From contig NZ_CP104067.1 in assembly GCF_026651875.1 (NCBI RefSeq), forward strand, positions 496,001-560,000: a DNA stretch of 64,000 nt. The letters run 5' to 3'. Shown here one piece after another: positions 27,040 through 35,510 of the stretch (positions are counted from its first letter, which is position 1; each line of letters begins with the position of its first letter). Below the pieces are notes generated by a model that was not told the origin of the DNA, ran no database searches, and saw only the letters and a list, made by a program, of their open reading frames with translations. Origin of the DNA: Alicyclobacillus fastidiosus (GTDB taxonomy: Bacteria > Bacillota > Bacilli > Alicyclobacillales > Alicyclobacillaceae). Both the position numbers and the translations under genes were made by a program.

Positions 27040-28675
27040 GAGCGTGTCCGAAAAGCCCGCAATTTTGAGTAAATAGCAAAACGCACCGATCCGCAAAACT
27101 GGTAAAATTGAAGGTATCCAGCCGTCAAATTTTCCAGTTCTGGAGGTGCGTTTTTCCATAGATTTGCAGTTAGACCTGCTTCCATACGCCTATTATAACA
27201 CGCTTGGCTTCGACCCCGAACTCGTTGATTACGTAGATCACATTGACGACTCATTCCTGGACCTGCTCGTCGGACCCCTGTACGACAAGAGAGGACGCAG
27301 ACCCGCATCTCCAATCGCCTATTTCCGGATGCACTATCTGTATTTCACTAGGCCGGAGATTACCTCATTCCGTCAATTGTGCAAACAGTTGCGAGACCCA
27401 AAGAACCAGGCGTGGCGCAGCTTCATCGGTGTACCCAATCCAGCAAAGGTTCCGTCACACCAGAGCCTGAGTGACTTCCGTAACAAAGTAGGGCCGGACG
27501 TATTCGAACAAATTCGTGACGAGTTTATACGTCAATCCATTCACATGGAGGGATTCATCCAGGACACCCTCGCCGCTATTGACTCTCGTCCGATTTACGC
27601 CAATGTCAACGGATACAAGAAAAAACGCTGCGATTGTGAGGTTAAGTCAGTTTGCACATGTGAAAAAACGTTTTCTGACCCGGACGCCACCTATGGGGCA
27701 CAGCGCAGCAAGGTGAACCAGAACCGTTTCTTCGTTGGTTACCGGAAGCACTCGATTGCAGTAAGAACATCTCAAGGACCTGTGGCCTTGTTGTCTATCC
27801 TTAAGCCTGCGAATGTGGGCGACATTCGAGTGATGCTTCCACTGATAGAGAAACTCCGGCAGATTAACGAAATGCGCACTCAGTATCTCGTTGCCGACAT
27901 GGGTTACATAGATGCGGATGACCAGAAGGAGGCATACCACAAACACAGTATGGCTGTGGTTACAGGGTTTCGCAGTGGTATGGTGATGCCAGAGGAATGT
28001 AATGAACATGGGCAACCTGAGTGCGAACAAGGCGAACGACTGATTTGGGATGGCTTTGACTGGAAAACGGCCACTTCCTGGTTTCGTGGGGACTCAGAGA
28101 AATGCCAGTCATGCCCGCTATCCGGGGTATGCAGCAGGCAATTCGAATTTTCCTTTGACGACAAACCGATTGCATACGGCCCGGTGCCACAAGGCACCAT
28201 GCTGCATGCCCAGATGCTTGATTTCAGAAGGCAGATTGAGCTGTCCTTTGCGCAAGAGTCCAATGAGTTGACAACAGTTATGAAACACAAGAAGGTGCCT
28301 GTACGAACAAACAAACGAGTACAGTCCTTCTTCACCATGCAGGATATATTCCAGCTCATGCAGGCGAGGATAGGTCACATTCGAGAGACCATGCTGCCTG
28401 ATGACCACATAGAGCGAATTACACAAATGTATACAGTCCAGGCCGAGCAATTGAAACTCGATATCGCTGCATAGGCAAGCAGAACCTGGAAAATAAACAA
28501 AAGCCAATGTTACTGACAAGGGGTTCGTGCGCCCATTTTCAAGGGTGAGCAGGCAATGTGTTCCCATACGGAGGCATTCACCAAATTACCAAGTAAACTT
28601 ATCCCATATCAGGAAGCCTGTATTCATGTATTTGGCTAGACATTTACTCGAATCGGATGCTTTTCGGACAACCTC
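27040..28675 (+). mobile_element. IS1182-like insertion sequence, copy A (distinct type)
   Basis: Ends GAGCGTGTCCGAAAAGC and GCTTTTCGGACAACCTC form an imperfect inverted repeat (15 of 17). It is flanked by the direct repeat TATAA (27035-27039 and 28676-28680), so the 1636-bp element is a clean, recent insertion. It contains one transposase gene. Its outer 10 bases (GAGCGTGTCC) equal those of the other IS1182-type element in the window, but the interior differs. Confidence 0.85.
27146..28474 (+). CDS. DDE transposase of IS copy A
   Basis: 442 residues. N-terminal transposase domain (RPASPIAYFRMHYLYFTRPEITSFRQLCKQLRD), DDE-type core beginning DTLAAIDSRPIYANVNGY, central YLVADMGYIDADDQKEAY, a Cys-rich insertion (KCQSCPLSGVCSRQF) and a C-terminal helical tail with RVQSFFTMQDIFQLMQARIGHIRETML. 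Resembles the IS1182/IS5-group transposases; exact family not certain. The annotated GTG at 27146 overlaps GGAGG, so the true start may be a little further in. Appears intact. Confidence 0.82.
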   Translation: MRFSIDLQLDLLPYAYYNTLGFDPELVDYVDHIDDSFLDLLVGPLYDKRGRRPASPIAYFRMHYLYFTRPEITSFRQLCKQLRDPKNQAWRSFIGVPNPAKVPSHQSLSDFRNKVGPDVFEQIRDEFIRQSIHMEGFIQDTLAAIDSRPIYANVNGYKKKRCDCEVKSVCTCEKTFSDPDATYGAQRSKVNQNRFFVGYRKHSIAVRTSQGPVALLSILKPANVGDIRVMLPLIEKLRQINEMRTQYLVADMGYIDADDQKEAYHKHSMAVVTGFRSGMVMPEECNEHGQPECEQGERLIWDGFDWKTATSWFRGDSEKCQSCPLSGVCSRQFEFSFDDKPIAYGPVPQGTMLHAQMLDFRRQIELSFAQESNELTTVMKHKKVPVRTNKRVQSFFTMQDIFQLMQARIGHIRETMLPDDHIERITQMYTVQAEQLKLDIAA

Positions 28676-29274
28676 TATAAGGATGATTGATCAGAATGTC
28701 CGTCTGGTTTCCAGTTAAGCGATACAATTCCCCGGATGCTTGAAGCGGAGAGCGAAATGAGCGAGACAATTCCAGCAACCACTAAAACATAAAGTGGGAA
28801 TTGCATCGGAGACAGTGTGTGGAAGAGCAGTGGCAAAAGGGATATAGCCATTGATGGAGCGAGCCACAGATTAAACAGCCGCATCAACAATACTGTACCA
28901 AGAAGTGCCACGCTACCAGCGATCACGATCATGTGTGGCCAGATGGCCACTGCAAAGGCACCGACCAATGATGCAGAAAATAGTAACCCAGTCTGGCGGA
29001 TTGCTGAACCTAACGTGTTGACGCCTTTCGACATTGATTCGTATAGCACTACCATTAACGGTGGGATGACCGCTAAGTGAAGATGAGAAAGGGATGCGAC
29101 GCCAATCCCAAGAGCTATGGCAGCTCCTTCAGGAAATATGACATTCGTATTTTTGAGCACGATTGCAACAAACAGCATGCATATTGTCAAAGCAATGGAT
29201 AAAAGTAATGGGCGTATCCTACTTTCATCCCGGTTACCCACCCTTTCACCCTTTATTACTGAGCGTTTCGTCAA
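28675..29274 (-). CDS. HPP family membrane protein
   Basis: 199 residues with about five membrane segments: LLLSIALTICMLFVAIVL, AIALGIGVASLSHLHLAVIPPLMVVLY, GLLFSASLVGAFAVAIW, MIVIAGSVALLGTVLLM, and MQFPLYVLVVAGIVSLI. The segment LAPSMAISLLPLLFHTLSPMQFPLYVL corresponds to the HPP motif region (HPP-GA-A...). A second, truncated relative is at 49722. Function of such proteins is tied to nitrite or small-molecule transport in some organisms; unknown here. Its stop codon TAG spans the IS junction, but the same TAG would exist without the IS because of the duplicated target. Confidence 0.65.
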   Translation of the reverse strand: MTKRSVIKGERVGNRDESRIRPLLLSIALTICMLFVAIVLKNTNVIFPEGAAIALGIGVASLSHLHLAVIPPLMVVLYESMSKGVNTLGSAIRQTGLLFSASLVGAFAVAIWPHMIVIAGSVALLGTVLLMRLFNLWLAPSMAISLLPLLFHTLSPMQFPLYVLVVAGIVSLISLSASSIRGIVSLNWKPDGHSDQSSL

Positions 29275-29284
29275 TTGGACATTT

Positions 29285-29689
29285 TCATCGTTCCTCGATG
29301 ATTTCTCCAGCCTTCCTTAAATCAACTGCAATCTCCTTACGGCCCGTGGTAACAATGCCTTCCTTCGCTAAGTTCGAAAGTGTTACAGAAACAGACTCCC
29401 TTGTAGCGCCAATCATATTGGCCAAATCCTGATGAGACAGGTTCAGATCGAGGTGCGTATACCGGCTCGTATGACCATCACCTGCCTGTCCGAAGGTCTT
29501 CGCCAATTTTGACAGCAAATAAATCAACCGATAACGAACATCTCGAAATGCTAGGTTTTCGAGCATTTCTTCGGATTCACGAATTCTCTGGGTAAGAATG
29601 GAGACCATCTTCAGAGCAACCTGTGGCCGCTTCATGAGCAGTCCTTCGAAATCCTTTTTCCCAAGAACGCAGACGAGTGCATCCTCCAG
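29285..29689 (-). pseudogene. Crp/Fnr family regulator, N-terminal domain deleted
   Basis: Retained: LEDALVCVLGKKDFEGLLMKRPQVALKMVSILTQRIRESEEMLENLAF (end of the cNMP-type barrel and the long dimer helix) and the helix-turn-helix LSHQDLANMIGATRESVSVTLSNLAKEGIV. About 100 residues of the effector domain are gone. The frame meets a stop just upstream, at the junction with the glutaredoxin-like gene. Without a sensory domain it is unlikely to be a working regulator, though ATG 29635 could start a 116-residue DNA-binding peptide. Confidence 0.85.
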
Positions 29690-29895
29690 TTAAAGCCCAC
29701 AAATTTTCTTCCGTCGATCATGAGGACTGGCGTCGCAAAACATCCATTCTCTCGGAATTCATTGAGCGCAACAGGATCGTTTATGATGTCCTTTATCTGA
29801 ACCGAAATGCCATTTTGATGAAAGTAAGAAATGGCACGGTCACCACCTGGGCAACCTTTGTGCGTATAAAGAACGATTTCTCGTTTGAAACCCAT
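29632..29895 (-). pseudogene. Glutaredoxin-like protein, 3' end replaced by crp sequence
   Basis: 87 residues as read. Thioredoxin fold with IVLYTHKGCPGGDRAISYFHQNGI (Cys-Pro-Gly-Gly, one Cys) and TPVLMIDGRKFVGFNW. After FNW the remaining 16 residues (RMHSSAFLGKRISKDCS) are crp sequence in the wrong frame. The last 10 or so native residues were removed by the same deletion that cut crp. Most of the fold is present, so residual function is possible. Confidence 0.75.
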
Positions 29896-30077
29896 ATTGT
29901 CACCTCCATGTAACCACTCAGACGAACACTGTTTATTGCCACTTTAATGTAGCACGATATTCATGAAACAATCCGTGAAGCGGATTACAGAAGTATAGTG
30001 AAATGCCTTACAGACGAGGTACTTTGGGATCTTATAGAGTACGTGTATCGAGTTTGATACACGAAGGAGAAATTCAC

Positions 30078-31499
30078 GTGGATAGATACGATTTGACAGT
30101 CATTGGTGGTGGTTCTGCGGGTTTAACAATTGCCAGTGGAGCAGCGAGCTTCGGTGCTCGGGTGGCCTTAATTGAGAAGGACAAAATGGGTGGAGACTGT
30201 CTGAACTACGGATGTGTTCCGACGAAGGCATTGATTCGTTCGGCAACGGTTGCGGCGACGGTCAGGCAATCTGAAAAGTACGGAATCAAAATCAGTGGCC
30301 TAGAGGTAGACTTTTCAGCCGTAGTGGGGCGCATGCGGCAGGTGGTCAATAAGATTGCCGAGCATGATTCACCCGAACGATTTCGAAGCATGGGTGTCGA
30401 TGTTTTGCTTGGTCAAGCCGAGTTCAAGAATGCGAACGAGCTACGAATCGGGGACAATACGATTTCGTCGAAAAAAATCGTGATCGCAACGGGGTCCCGT
30501 GCAGCAGTTCCGCCAATTCCTGGGCTGTCGGAGACTGGGTTTATTACAAACGTGGAAGCACTCCAGCTTGACGCACTTCCCAAATCCTTGGTCATTTTGG
30601 GTGGGGGGCCGATTGGACTCGAATTTGCACAGGTATTCGCCCGCCTCGGAGCAAGTGTCACGGTCATCGAGATGTTTCCGCAGCTCTTGCCTCGGGAGGA
30701 TGCGGAGGCGGCAGAAATCGTACGGGGGTCACTGGTCAATGAGGGGATCCACTTCATGTTGGGAAGCAAGGTCGTTCAGGCAAAAGCCCGTGAGAACGGC
30801 AAAGTCGTCGTTGTGGAAAAGGACGGCAATCAAGTTGAAGTGGCGTGTGAGGAGATATTCGTCGCCACAGGAAGGCAACCAAACGTAGAAATTCCGGGCC
30901 TTCATACCATCGGCATTGAAACCGGCAAAACGGAAATTGTTGTGGACTCAAACCTGCGAACGTCAGTACCCCACATATTTGCCGCTGGTGATGTGAAGGG
31001 CGGGTTACAGTTCACCCACGTTGCTGGTTACGAAGGGAAGGTCGTCGTTCGAAACACACTGTTCCCAATCAAACAGCATGTTGACTATCGATTTGTTCCT
31101 TGGACTATTTATACCGACCCCGAAATTGCTCATGTAGGGTTGACGGAGAGAGAGGCAAGAGACCGTAACGGACAAGTTTATGTATATACTGCGCCGTTTC
31201 AAGAGGTGGACCGTGCAGTGATTGACGGTGAGGCTGAAGGGTTTGTGAAGGTTGTTGCTGATAAAAAGGGTCGGATTATCGGAGCACATGTAGTTGGGGA
31301 ACATGCAGGTGAACTGATTCAGGAGCTAGTTTTTGCGATGCACCAGCAAATCCCGATTGGCAAGATTTCTGAGGTCATCCATGCCTATCCGACGAAGGTT
31401 GAAGGACTTCGTAAAGCCGCAGATATGTACTGGAAAGAGCGACTATTCGACGGTGGAATGGCATCTATGTTAAAAAAAATCAGCCGGTTTACACGATGA
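30078..31499 (+). CDS. FAD/NAD-dependent disulfide oxidoreductase, MerA/Lpd-like
   Basis: 473 residues from GTG 30078 (GAAGGAG upstream); an earlier start at 30003 has no site. FAD motif GGGSAGLTIASGAASFGA, redox pair in GGDCLNYGCVPTK, NAD motif LGGGPIGLEFAQVFARLG, FAD motif FAAGDVKGG and C-terminal dimer segment IGAHVVGEHAGELIQE. It lacks the HMA domain and C-terminal Cys pair of true MerA and the usual His-Glu of dihydrolipoamide dehydrogenase is replaced by HAYPTKVEGLR, so this is the MerA-like group of uncertain substrate. Followed after 10 bases by lspA-like gene; an adjacent TVP38 gene is common in this family, but none is intact here. Confidence 0.85.
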   Translation: MDRYDLTVIGGGSAGLTIASGAASFGARVALIEKDKMGGDCLNYGCVPTKALIRSATVAATVRQSEKYGIKISGLEVDFSAVVGRMRQVVNKIAEHDSPERFRSMGVDVLLGQAEFKNANELRIGDNTISSKKIVIATGSRAAVPPIPGLSETGFITNVEALQLDALPKSLVILGGGPIGLEFAQVFARLGASVTVIEMFPQLLPREDAEAAEIVRGSLVNEGIHFMLGSKVVQAKARENGKVVVVEKDGNQVEVACEEIFVATGRQPNVEIPGLHTIGIETGKTEIVVDSNLRTSVPHIFAAGDVKGGLQFTHVAGYEGKVVVRNTLFPIKQHVDYRFVPWTIYTDPEIAHVGLTEREARDRNGQVYVYTAPFQEVDRAVIDGEAEGFVKVVADKKGRIIGAHVVGEHAGELIQELVFAMHQQIPIGKISEVIHAYPTKVEGLRKAADMYWKERLFDGGMASMLKKISRFTR

Positions 31500-31509
31500 G
31501 GGCTTGGAA

Positions 31510-32028
31510 ATGAAGAAACTTTCTATTCTTATTGCCCTGTTCGTTGCGGTTTGTGATCGCATTCTGAAAGTGTTGTCTAACAGGTCGCTGTTGCATGGTT
31601 CATTTGGGCTGATTCATTTTGCTCGCCTTCATAACTATGGGGCAACCTTGGGAATTCTGCGAGGAGATCGGCTCCTGCTTGTTGGCATCGGCACGGTTGT
31701 TTTCGCTGTCCTGGTGGCCATGTTGTTCAAATTAAGGCTGCCATCGATTTGGTTTTGGATTGGATGGGCACTACTCATGGGAGGAACAGTGGGCAACCTT
31801 TTGAATAGGCTGATCTATGGCTACGTAACGGACATGCTACAGATTCCTGGATATCCGGCTATATTCAACTTGGCAGATGTCGGAATACGAACAGGTGTGA
31901 TTATAATGCTGATTGGATATTGGAGGTGGTCACGCCGAAGCCGGTTAAAGGGTTCTTCAAAGTCACCATCTCAGACGAGCATGTTTGATGATGCGGGCAA
32001 ACATGTCGGATTCTGCGATTTGATTTGA
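31510..32028 (+). CDS. lspA: Signal peptidase II (LspA)-like
   Basis: 172 residues from ATG 31510. Four membrane helices and the two catalytic Asp motifs: GGTVGNLLNRLIYGYVTDML and IFNLADVGIRTGV; also the N-terminal RLHNYGATLGILRG that matches the family N-x-G-A box. It cleaves lipoprotein signal peptides in the membrane. The first box has ASN-LEU-LEU-ASN instead of the common GNLIDR, and the protein sits beside a redox gene, so it is probably an accessory copy. The hydrophilic tail of about 30 residues is longer than usual. Confidence 0.82.
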   Translation: MKKLSILIALFVAVCDRILKVLSNRSLLHGSFGLIHFARLHNYGATLGILRGDRLLLVGIGTVVFAVLVAMLFKLRLPSIWFWIGWALLMGGTVGNLLNRLIYGYVTDMLQIPGYPAIFNLADVGIRTGVIIMLIGYWRWSRRSRLKGSSKSPSQTSMFDDAGKHVGFCDLI

Positions 32029-32032
32029 AATT

Positions 32033-32443
32033 TTAGTTCGGGTAGTCGCACAGTTCCACAATAGTTCCGGACGTGGAAGCGAGATGCATATAGATAAGCC
32101 GGCGTCCTCGAGCATTCGTTCGAAGAGTTTCCTCATAAAAGCGAACGCCTCCGGTCTTCGCCTCCTCAATAGCTTGGTCCAAGTTCTCGACCCGGTATGC
32201 GACATGATGGACGCCTTGACCTCTTTGACGAATGAAACGGGCAACTGGTGATTCCCGATTCGTGGGTTCAAGTAACTCCACGTGCATACCGCCGACCTCT
32301 AGTGCTGCAACATGAACTTCGACGCCTTTGGTCTCACTGCTATATCGGTCTACTACTCTTGCTCCGAGGACATTTAGGTAAAAGGGTAACGTATCGTTGA
32401 TACTGCGGACGGCGATTCCTAAATGATCAAATGTCTTTTCCAT
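32033..32443 (-). CDS. VOC family protein, methylmalonyl-CoA epimerase-like
   Basis: 136 residues from ATG 32443; GGGGTGA lies nine bases upstream, which favours it over GTG 32455. The sequence FDHLGIAVRSINDTLPFYLNVLGARVV, VELLEPT, GVHHVAYRVENLDQAIEEAKTGGVRF and GTIVELCDY has the His, Glu, His, Glu metal ligands in the order of methylmalonyl-CoA/ethylmalonyl-CoA epimerases. Convergent with lspA, ending four bases after it. No mutase gene is close, so the assignment rests on sequence only. Confidence 0.8.
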   Translation of the reverse strand: MEKTFDHLGIAVRSINDTLPFYLNVLGARVVDRYSSETKGVEVHVAALEVGGMHVELLEPTNRESPVARFIRQRGQGVHHVAYRVENLDQAIEEAKTGGVRFYEETLRTNARGRRLIYMHLASTSGTIVELCDYPN

Positions 32444-32546
32444 TTGTTCGTTCACCCCACATTGTCTTCATGATACTCTTCTGGTCAAACGCAAAACAGG
32501 TGCTTTCGAGAATGCGCCAGAAATTTGTTGATAGACCAAAATTGGG

Positions 32547-33013
32547 TTAGTTAAGTAGTAAACCAAAGTGCTTGTGAAATCCCTCTTTACCTTTCTCTGT
32601 AACACGGGTTGCCCGATTGAATTGTCGCTTCTCGATCCACCCAAGTTCGGTAACCCGGTCCAAGAATGCCGCCCCTAAGGATCCTCCAATGTGTGGTTGC
32701 GACGGCGACGTTTCACCTTAGCAATGTCGATTCCAAAGTCATTAAAGAACTCTAGCCCATTGTCCGTAAGGTTGTAATTGTCGGCAGAGCCGTTAATGTA
32801 CCCTTTGTCATGGAGAACCTCCGCCAATTTTGTCCCAACTTTCCCAGCAAGGTGATCATAGCACGTACGGCCTTCTCGCAAAGCCTTCTCTTCATCAGCA
32901 TCTCGGAGGGAGCGAACTTGAGACGGAGAAGAAATCGCAATCAGAGATTCAATGGCGTGTGCAACATTCGGGTCTGTTAATCGAAAGTAGCGATAACGGC
33001 CTTGAACCTCTAA
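32547..33013 (-). pseudogene. ArsR-type winged-helix regulator, truncated and deleted
   Basis: Remains: LEVQGRYRYFRLTDPNVAHAIESL (wing and following helix), RTCYDHLAGKVGTKLAEVLHDKGYI and NLTDNGLEFFNDFGIDIAKVKRRRR, then, in a different frame, PHIGGSLGAAFLDRVTELGWIEKRQFNRATRVTEKGKEGFHKHFGL up to TAA at 32547. Intact relatives have about 15 residues with a Cys-x-Asp-Trp segment between these parts. The DNA-binding N-terminus is missing: sequence upstream of 33013 is EamA coding sequence on the other strand. Confidence 0.8.
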
Positions 33014-33014
33014 G

Positions 33015-33833
33015 GTGGGGCTACAGTATGTGTCTCCCTTACTGCTTGTCGGTATCCGGTTGACTCTCGCCGAACTGTTGATGGCTGTCATTGTGGTGAA
33101 ACGGGAGCATCCAAAGACAATTATTAACTGGACCCGCATAGCCACGATAGGGCTGTTTCAAACCGCAGGTGTGATGGGGTGTATTTTCATCAGTCTCCGA
33201 ACGATCACAGCGAGTGAGTCATCCATTCTGACATTTATGAACCCACTGATTGTCATTATTCTAGGGACAGTATTCACGGGAGCAAGGTATCGCTTTTTAC
33301 AGTGGGGCGGGGTGATTCTGAGATTCATCGGCGTTTTTATCACACTGGGGTTACACTTACATCTTCGGTTTGGAACTTGGCTCAGCTTTCTGGGGGCCGT
33401 GAGTTGGGCTGTTGCAACGCTGTTGATTAAACGATGGGGAACACAGGTAGACACCTGGGTGCTGACCGCCTACCAGATGTTATTCGGTGGGATATTTTTG
33501 TTGATTGCGAGCGTGACACTTGAACGTCCAAAACTCATATTGAACACCCTGTCTATTGGGATTGAATTGTGGCTTGCGATTATGGCGTCAGTCGTCCAAT
33601 TTGCCGTGTGGTTCTATTTACTTCAACGTGGAGACCCTGGTAAGACCAGTGCTTTTCTATTCCTGGCGCCATTCTTTGGCGTGATTTCTGGGTGGGTACT
33701 GTTGGGTGAACGGATTACATGGGGCGTATTTCTGGGCGGGATGTTCATTATCCTTGGCATATTTCTAGTAAATTGGCCCGAGAAGAAACTGTCGCGAAGC
33801 ACAGGTAAGAAGCCACAAGGAGCCGGGGAATAG
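33015..33833 (+). pseudogene. EamA/DMT transporter, 5' truncated
   Basis: 272 residues as read from GTG 33015, beginning GLQYVSPLLLVGIRLTLAELL, which is normally preceded by one membrane helix (LLW...WGSNW...K) of about 30 residues. The remaining nine helices of the two EamA repeats are intact (ESSILTFMNPLIVIILG, GDPGKTSAFLFLAPFFGVISGWVLLGE). The frame runs back as K-V-G-L-Q-Y right to the ArsR remnant on the other strand. The two were divergent neighbours, and one deletion removed both 5' ends and the promoters. Confidence 0.75.
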
Positions 33834-34185
33834 AGCAAGATGTTGGTGTACTACCAGACGAACGAGGTGTGACCGGTGCCACTAATGTCTCAACTGTAAT
33901 GTGCGGGCCGGGTTCTATCTCGAATTCCTGCTTCATCGGTATAGCGGTGAGCATCGAACATGCAGCGAGTATCGTCCGTGTATGCGAGAAGCAAAATAGA
34001 ACACGTGCATGGGGTGTCCAGTGCATCGAAGGATCTTTACCCACTTGCCTCACAACGGTGTGCAACAAGACGGTAAGCAACCTTCAGCATACTGGACATC
34101 GGGATTGTACATACCAATCGTCGACCCATGTTTTGCGCTCCTGTGCGACTGCGAGGCTCTGGTGGGGAATGGCGACAACACTACG
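33834..34185. other. Region without an assignable gene
   Basis: A + strand frame (from about 33835) reads GVTGATNVSTVMCGPGSISN and on to about 34050 with plausible codon use, but has no clear start and no family I recognise; it may be a fragment. The rest is the 3' flank of the HxlR gene. Confidence 0.35.
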
Positions 34186-34506
34186 TCACTCATTTACCCA
34201 ACCGTCGGCCCATGTTTGCACTGCTTCCACCACGGGGTGAAGCGCTTTTCCCTTTTCTGTCAACTCATATTCAATCCTGACAGGCGTTTCTGGATGCACT
34301 TTGCGATTTACAATGCCAGCATTCTCTAGTTCTCGGAAGCGTTCCGAAAGCATGCGTTCACTCATGTCTGGGATGATAGCGGCGATCTCTGAGAAACGCC
34401 TTGGACCACCACACAGGGTGCGAAGGATAAGTCCCGTCCAACGCTTTCCGAGTAAATCGAATGCAGCCCTAAACTTTGGACACATTTCGTCGTAGTTATG
34501 ACTCAT
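34186..34506 (-). CDS. HxlR family transcriptional regulator
   Basis: 106 residues. Conserved HxlR winged helix: CPKFRAAFDLLGKRWTGLILRTLCGGPRRFSEIAAIIPDMSERMLSERFRELENAGIVNRKVHPETPVRIEYELTEKGKAL, with the N-terminal Cys (residue 9) that senses diamide or quinones in YodB/CatR-like members. Dimeric DNA binding is typical. Divergent from the SDR-OYE-PfpI operon with a 9-bp inverted repeat flanking its promoter, so it very likely represses that operon and responds to electrophiles. Confidence 0.9.
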   Translation of the reverse strand: MSHNYDEMCPKFRAAFDLLGKRWTGLILRTLCGGPRRFSEIAAIIPDMSERMLSERFRELENAGIVNRKVHPETPVRIEYELTEKGKALHPVVEAVQTWADGWVNE

Positions 34507-34542
34507 GCTTGTTTCACCCCAAACTTATTTTATCACCTGAGC

Positions 34543-34599
34543 TTGACAAAAGTAAGCTGAAGTTTTATCCTCTCCCTTGTTGTTTTTTAGAGCTTACTT
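34543..34599 (+). promoter_or_regulatory. SDR-OYE operon promoter with HxlR-type inverted repeat
   Basis: TTGACA (34543-34548), 17-base spacer, TATCCT (34566-34571). AAGTAAGCT (34550-34558) and AGCTTACTT (34591-34599) are exact inverted copies, 41 bases centre to centre (about four helical turns), one in the spacer and one after the start region. Confidence 0.65.
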
Positions 34600-34702
34600 C
34601 TTGTAATTGAATTGAATAATGGAAGTAAAAGAGATGTAGTGACAACAGAAGGCCTACCCAAGCAACAGTGGTCTGAATTTAACTCACGAAGGGGATGATT
34701 CA

Positions 34703-35476
34703 GTGTATAAAGCCAACTTTGATTTGACGGGAAAGGTCGCTGTGGTAACAGGCGGTGGTCGGGGAATTGGTCGGGCATTAGCAGAGGGATTGGCTTATGC
34801 TGGTGCGGACGTTGTGTTGACGGCCCGTACGGAAGAGCAAGTCAAGATTGCTGCAATGGAGATTTCACAAAGTACCGGACGGCGTACGCTCGGTATTTCT
34901 TGTGATGTCACAGACAAAGATTCCATTGACGCTGTAGTAGGTAAAGTAATCAGGGATTTTGGACGTATCGATATATTGGTCAACAATGCAGGAACCTCGG
35001 TGCGACATGGTGCGCTTGATTTGACCGAAGATGAGTGGGACCAAGTGATCGACACGAACTTCAAGTCCGTGTTTCTCATGTCACAGGCGGTCGGGCGTCA
35101 TATGGTTAAGCAAAAATACGGGCGCATTGTCAACATCGCTTCGGTCGCATCTGAGCTGACTTTGGCATACGGGACTCCTTATGGACCAAGCAAAGCAGGT
35201 GTTGTACACCTGACCCGTCAAATGGCAAATGAATGGGCGCAACATGGCGTGACCGTGAATGCCATCAGCCCATGGTTTTTCAAAACGTCTCTTAATGAAA
35301 AAGCTTTGGAGAATGATGAATTTCGCACTGCCTTGGAGAGACGTACTCCAATGGGACGCCTTGGACAACTTGAAGAACTCGTGGCACCAGTTGTGTTTTT
35401 CTGCTCAGACGGAGCAGGCTACGTGACGGGGCAAAACCTATTTGTTGATGGTGGAACGACGCACTTTGGTATGTGA
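34703..35476 (+). CDS. Short-chain dehydrogenase/reductase
   Basis: 257 residues; GTG behind AAGGGGATG. NAD(P) motif TGGGRGIG (residues about 17-24), NNAG at about 93-96, catalytic Ser in SVASE and Y-G-P-S-K (Tyr/Lys), and C-terminal SDGAGYVTGQNLFVDGGTT, all of the classical SDR family. Substrate unknown. First gene of an operon with an Old Yellow Enzyme and a PfpI-like gene, under likely HxlR control, so reduction of reactive carbonyls is a reasonable guess. Confidence 0.92.
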   Translation: MYKANFDLTGKVAVVTGGGRGIGRALAEGLAYAGADVVLTARTEEQVKIAAMEISQSTGRRTLGISCDVTDKDSIDAVVGKVIRDFGRIDILVNNAGTSVRHGALDLTEDEWDQVIDTNFKSVFLMSQAVGRHMVKQKYGRIVNIASVASELTLAYGTPYGPSKAGVVHLTRQMANEWAQHGVTVNAISPWFFKTSLNEKALENDEFRTALERRTPMGRLGQLEELVAPVVFFCSDGAGYVTGQNLFVDGGTTHFGM

Positions 35477-35510
35477 TTTTGAACTGAACACACTGACAAG
35501 GAGTGGCACA

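Noticed and set aside
28675-28677. Stop codon of the HPP gene created by IS insertion
   Set aside because: Although the TAG spans the IS edge, the pre-insertion sequence (CTATAA duplicated target) also gives TAG, so the protein end is unchanged.
33869-34240. Possible gene reading GVTGATNVSTVMCGPG
   Set aside because: Plausible codon use for about 70 residues, but no start, no ribosome site and no family could be named; kept only as an unassigned region.
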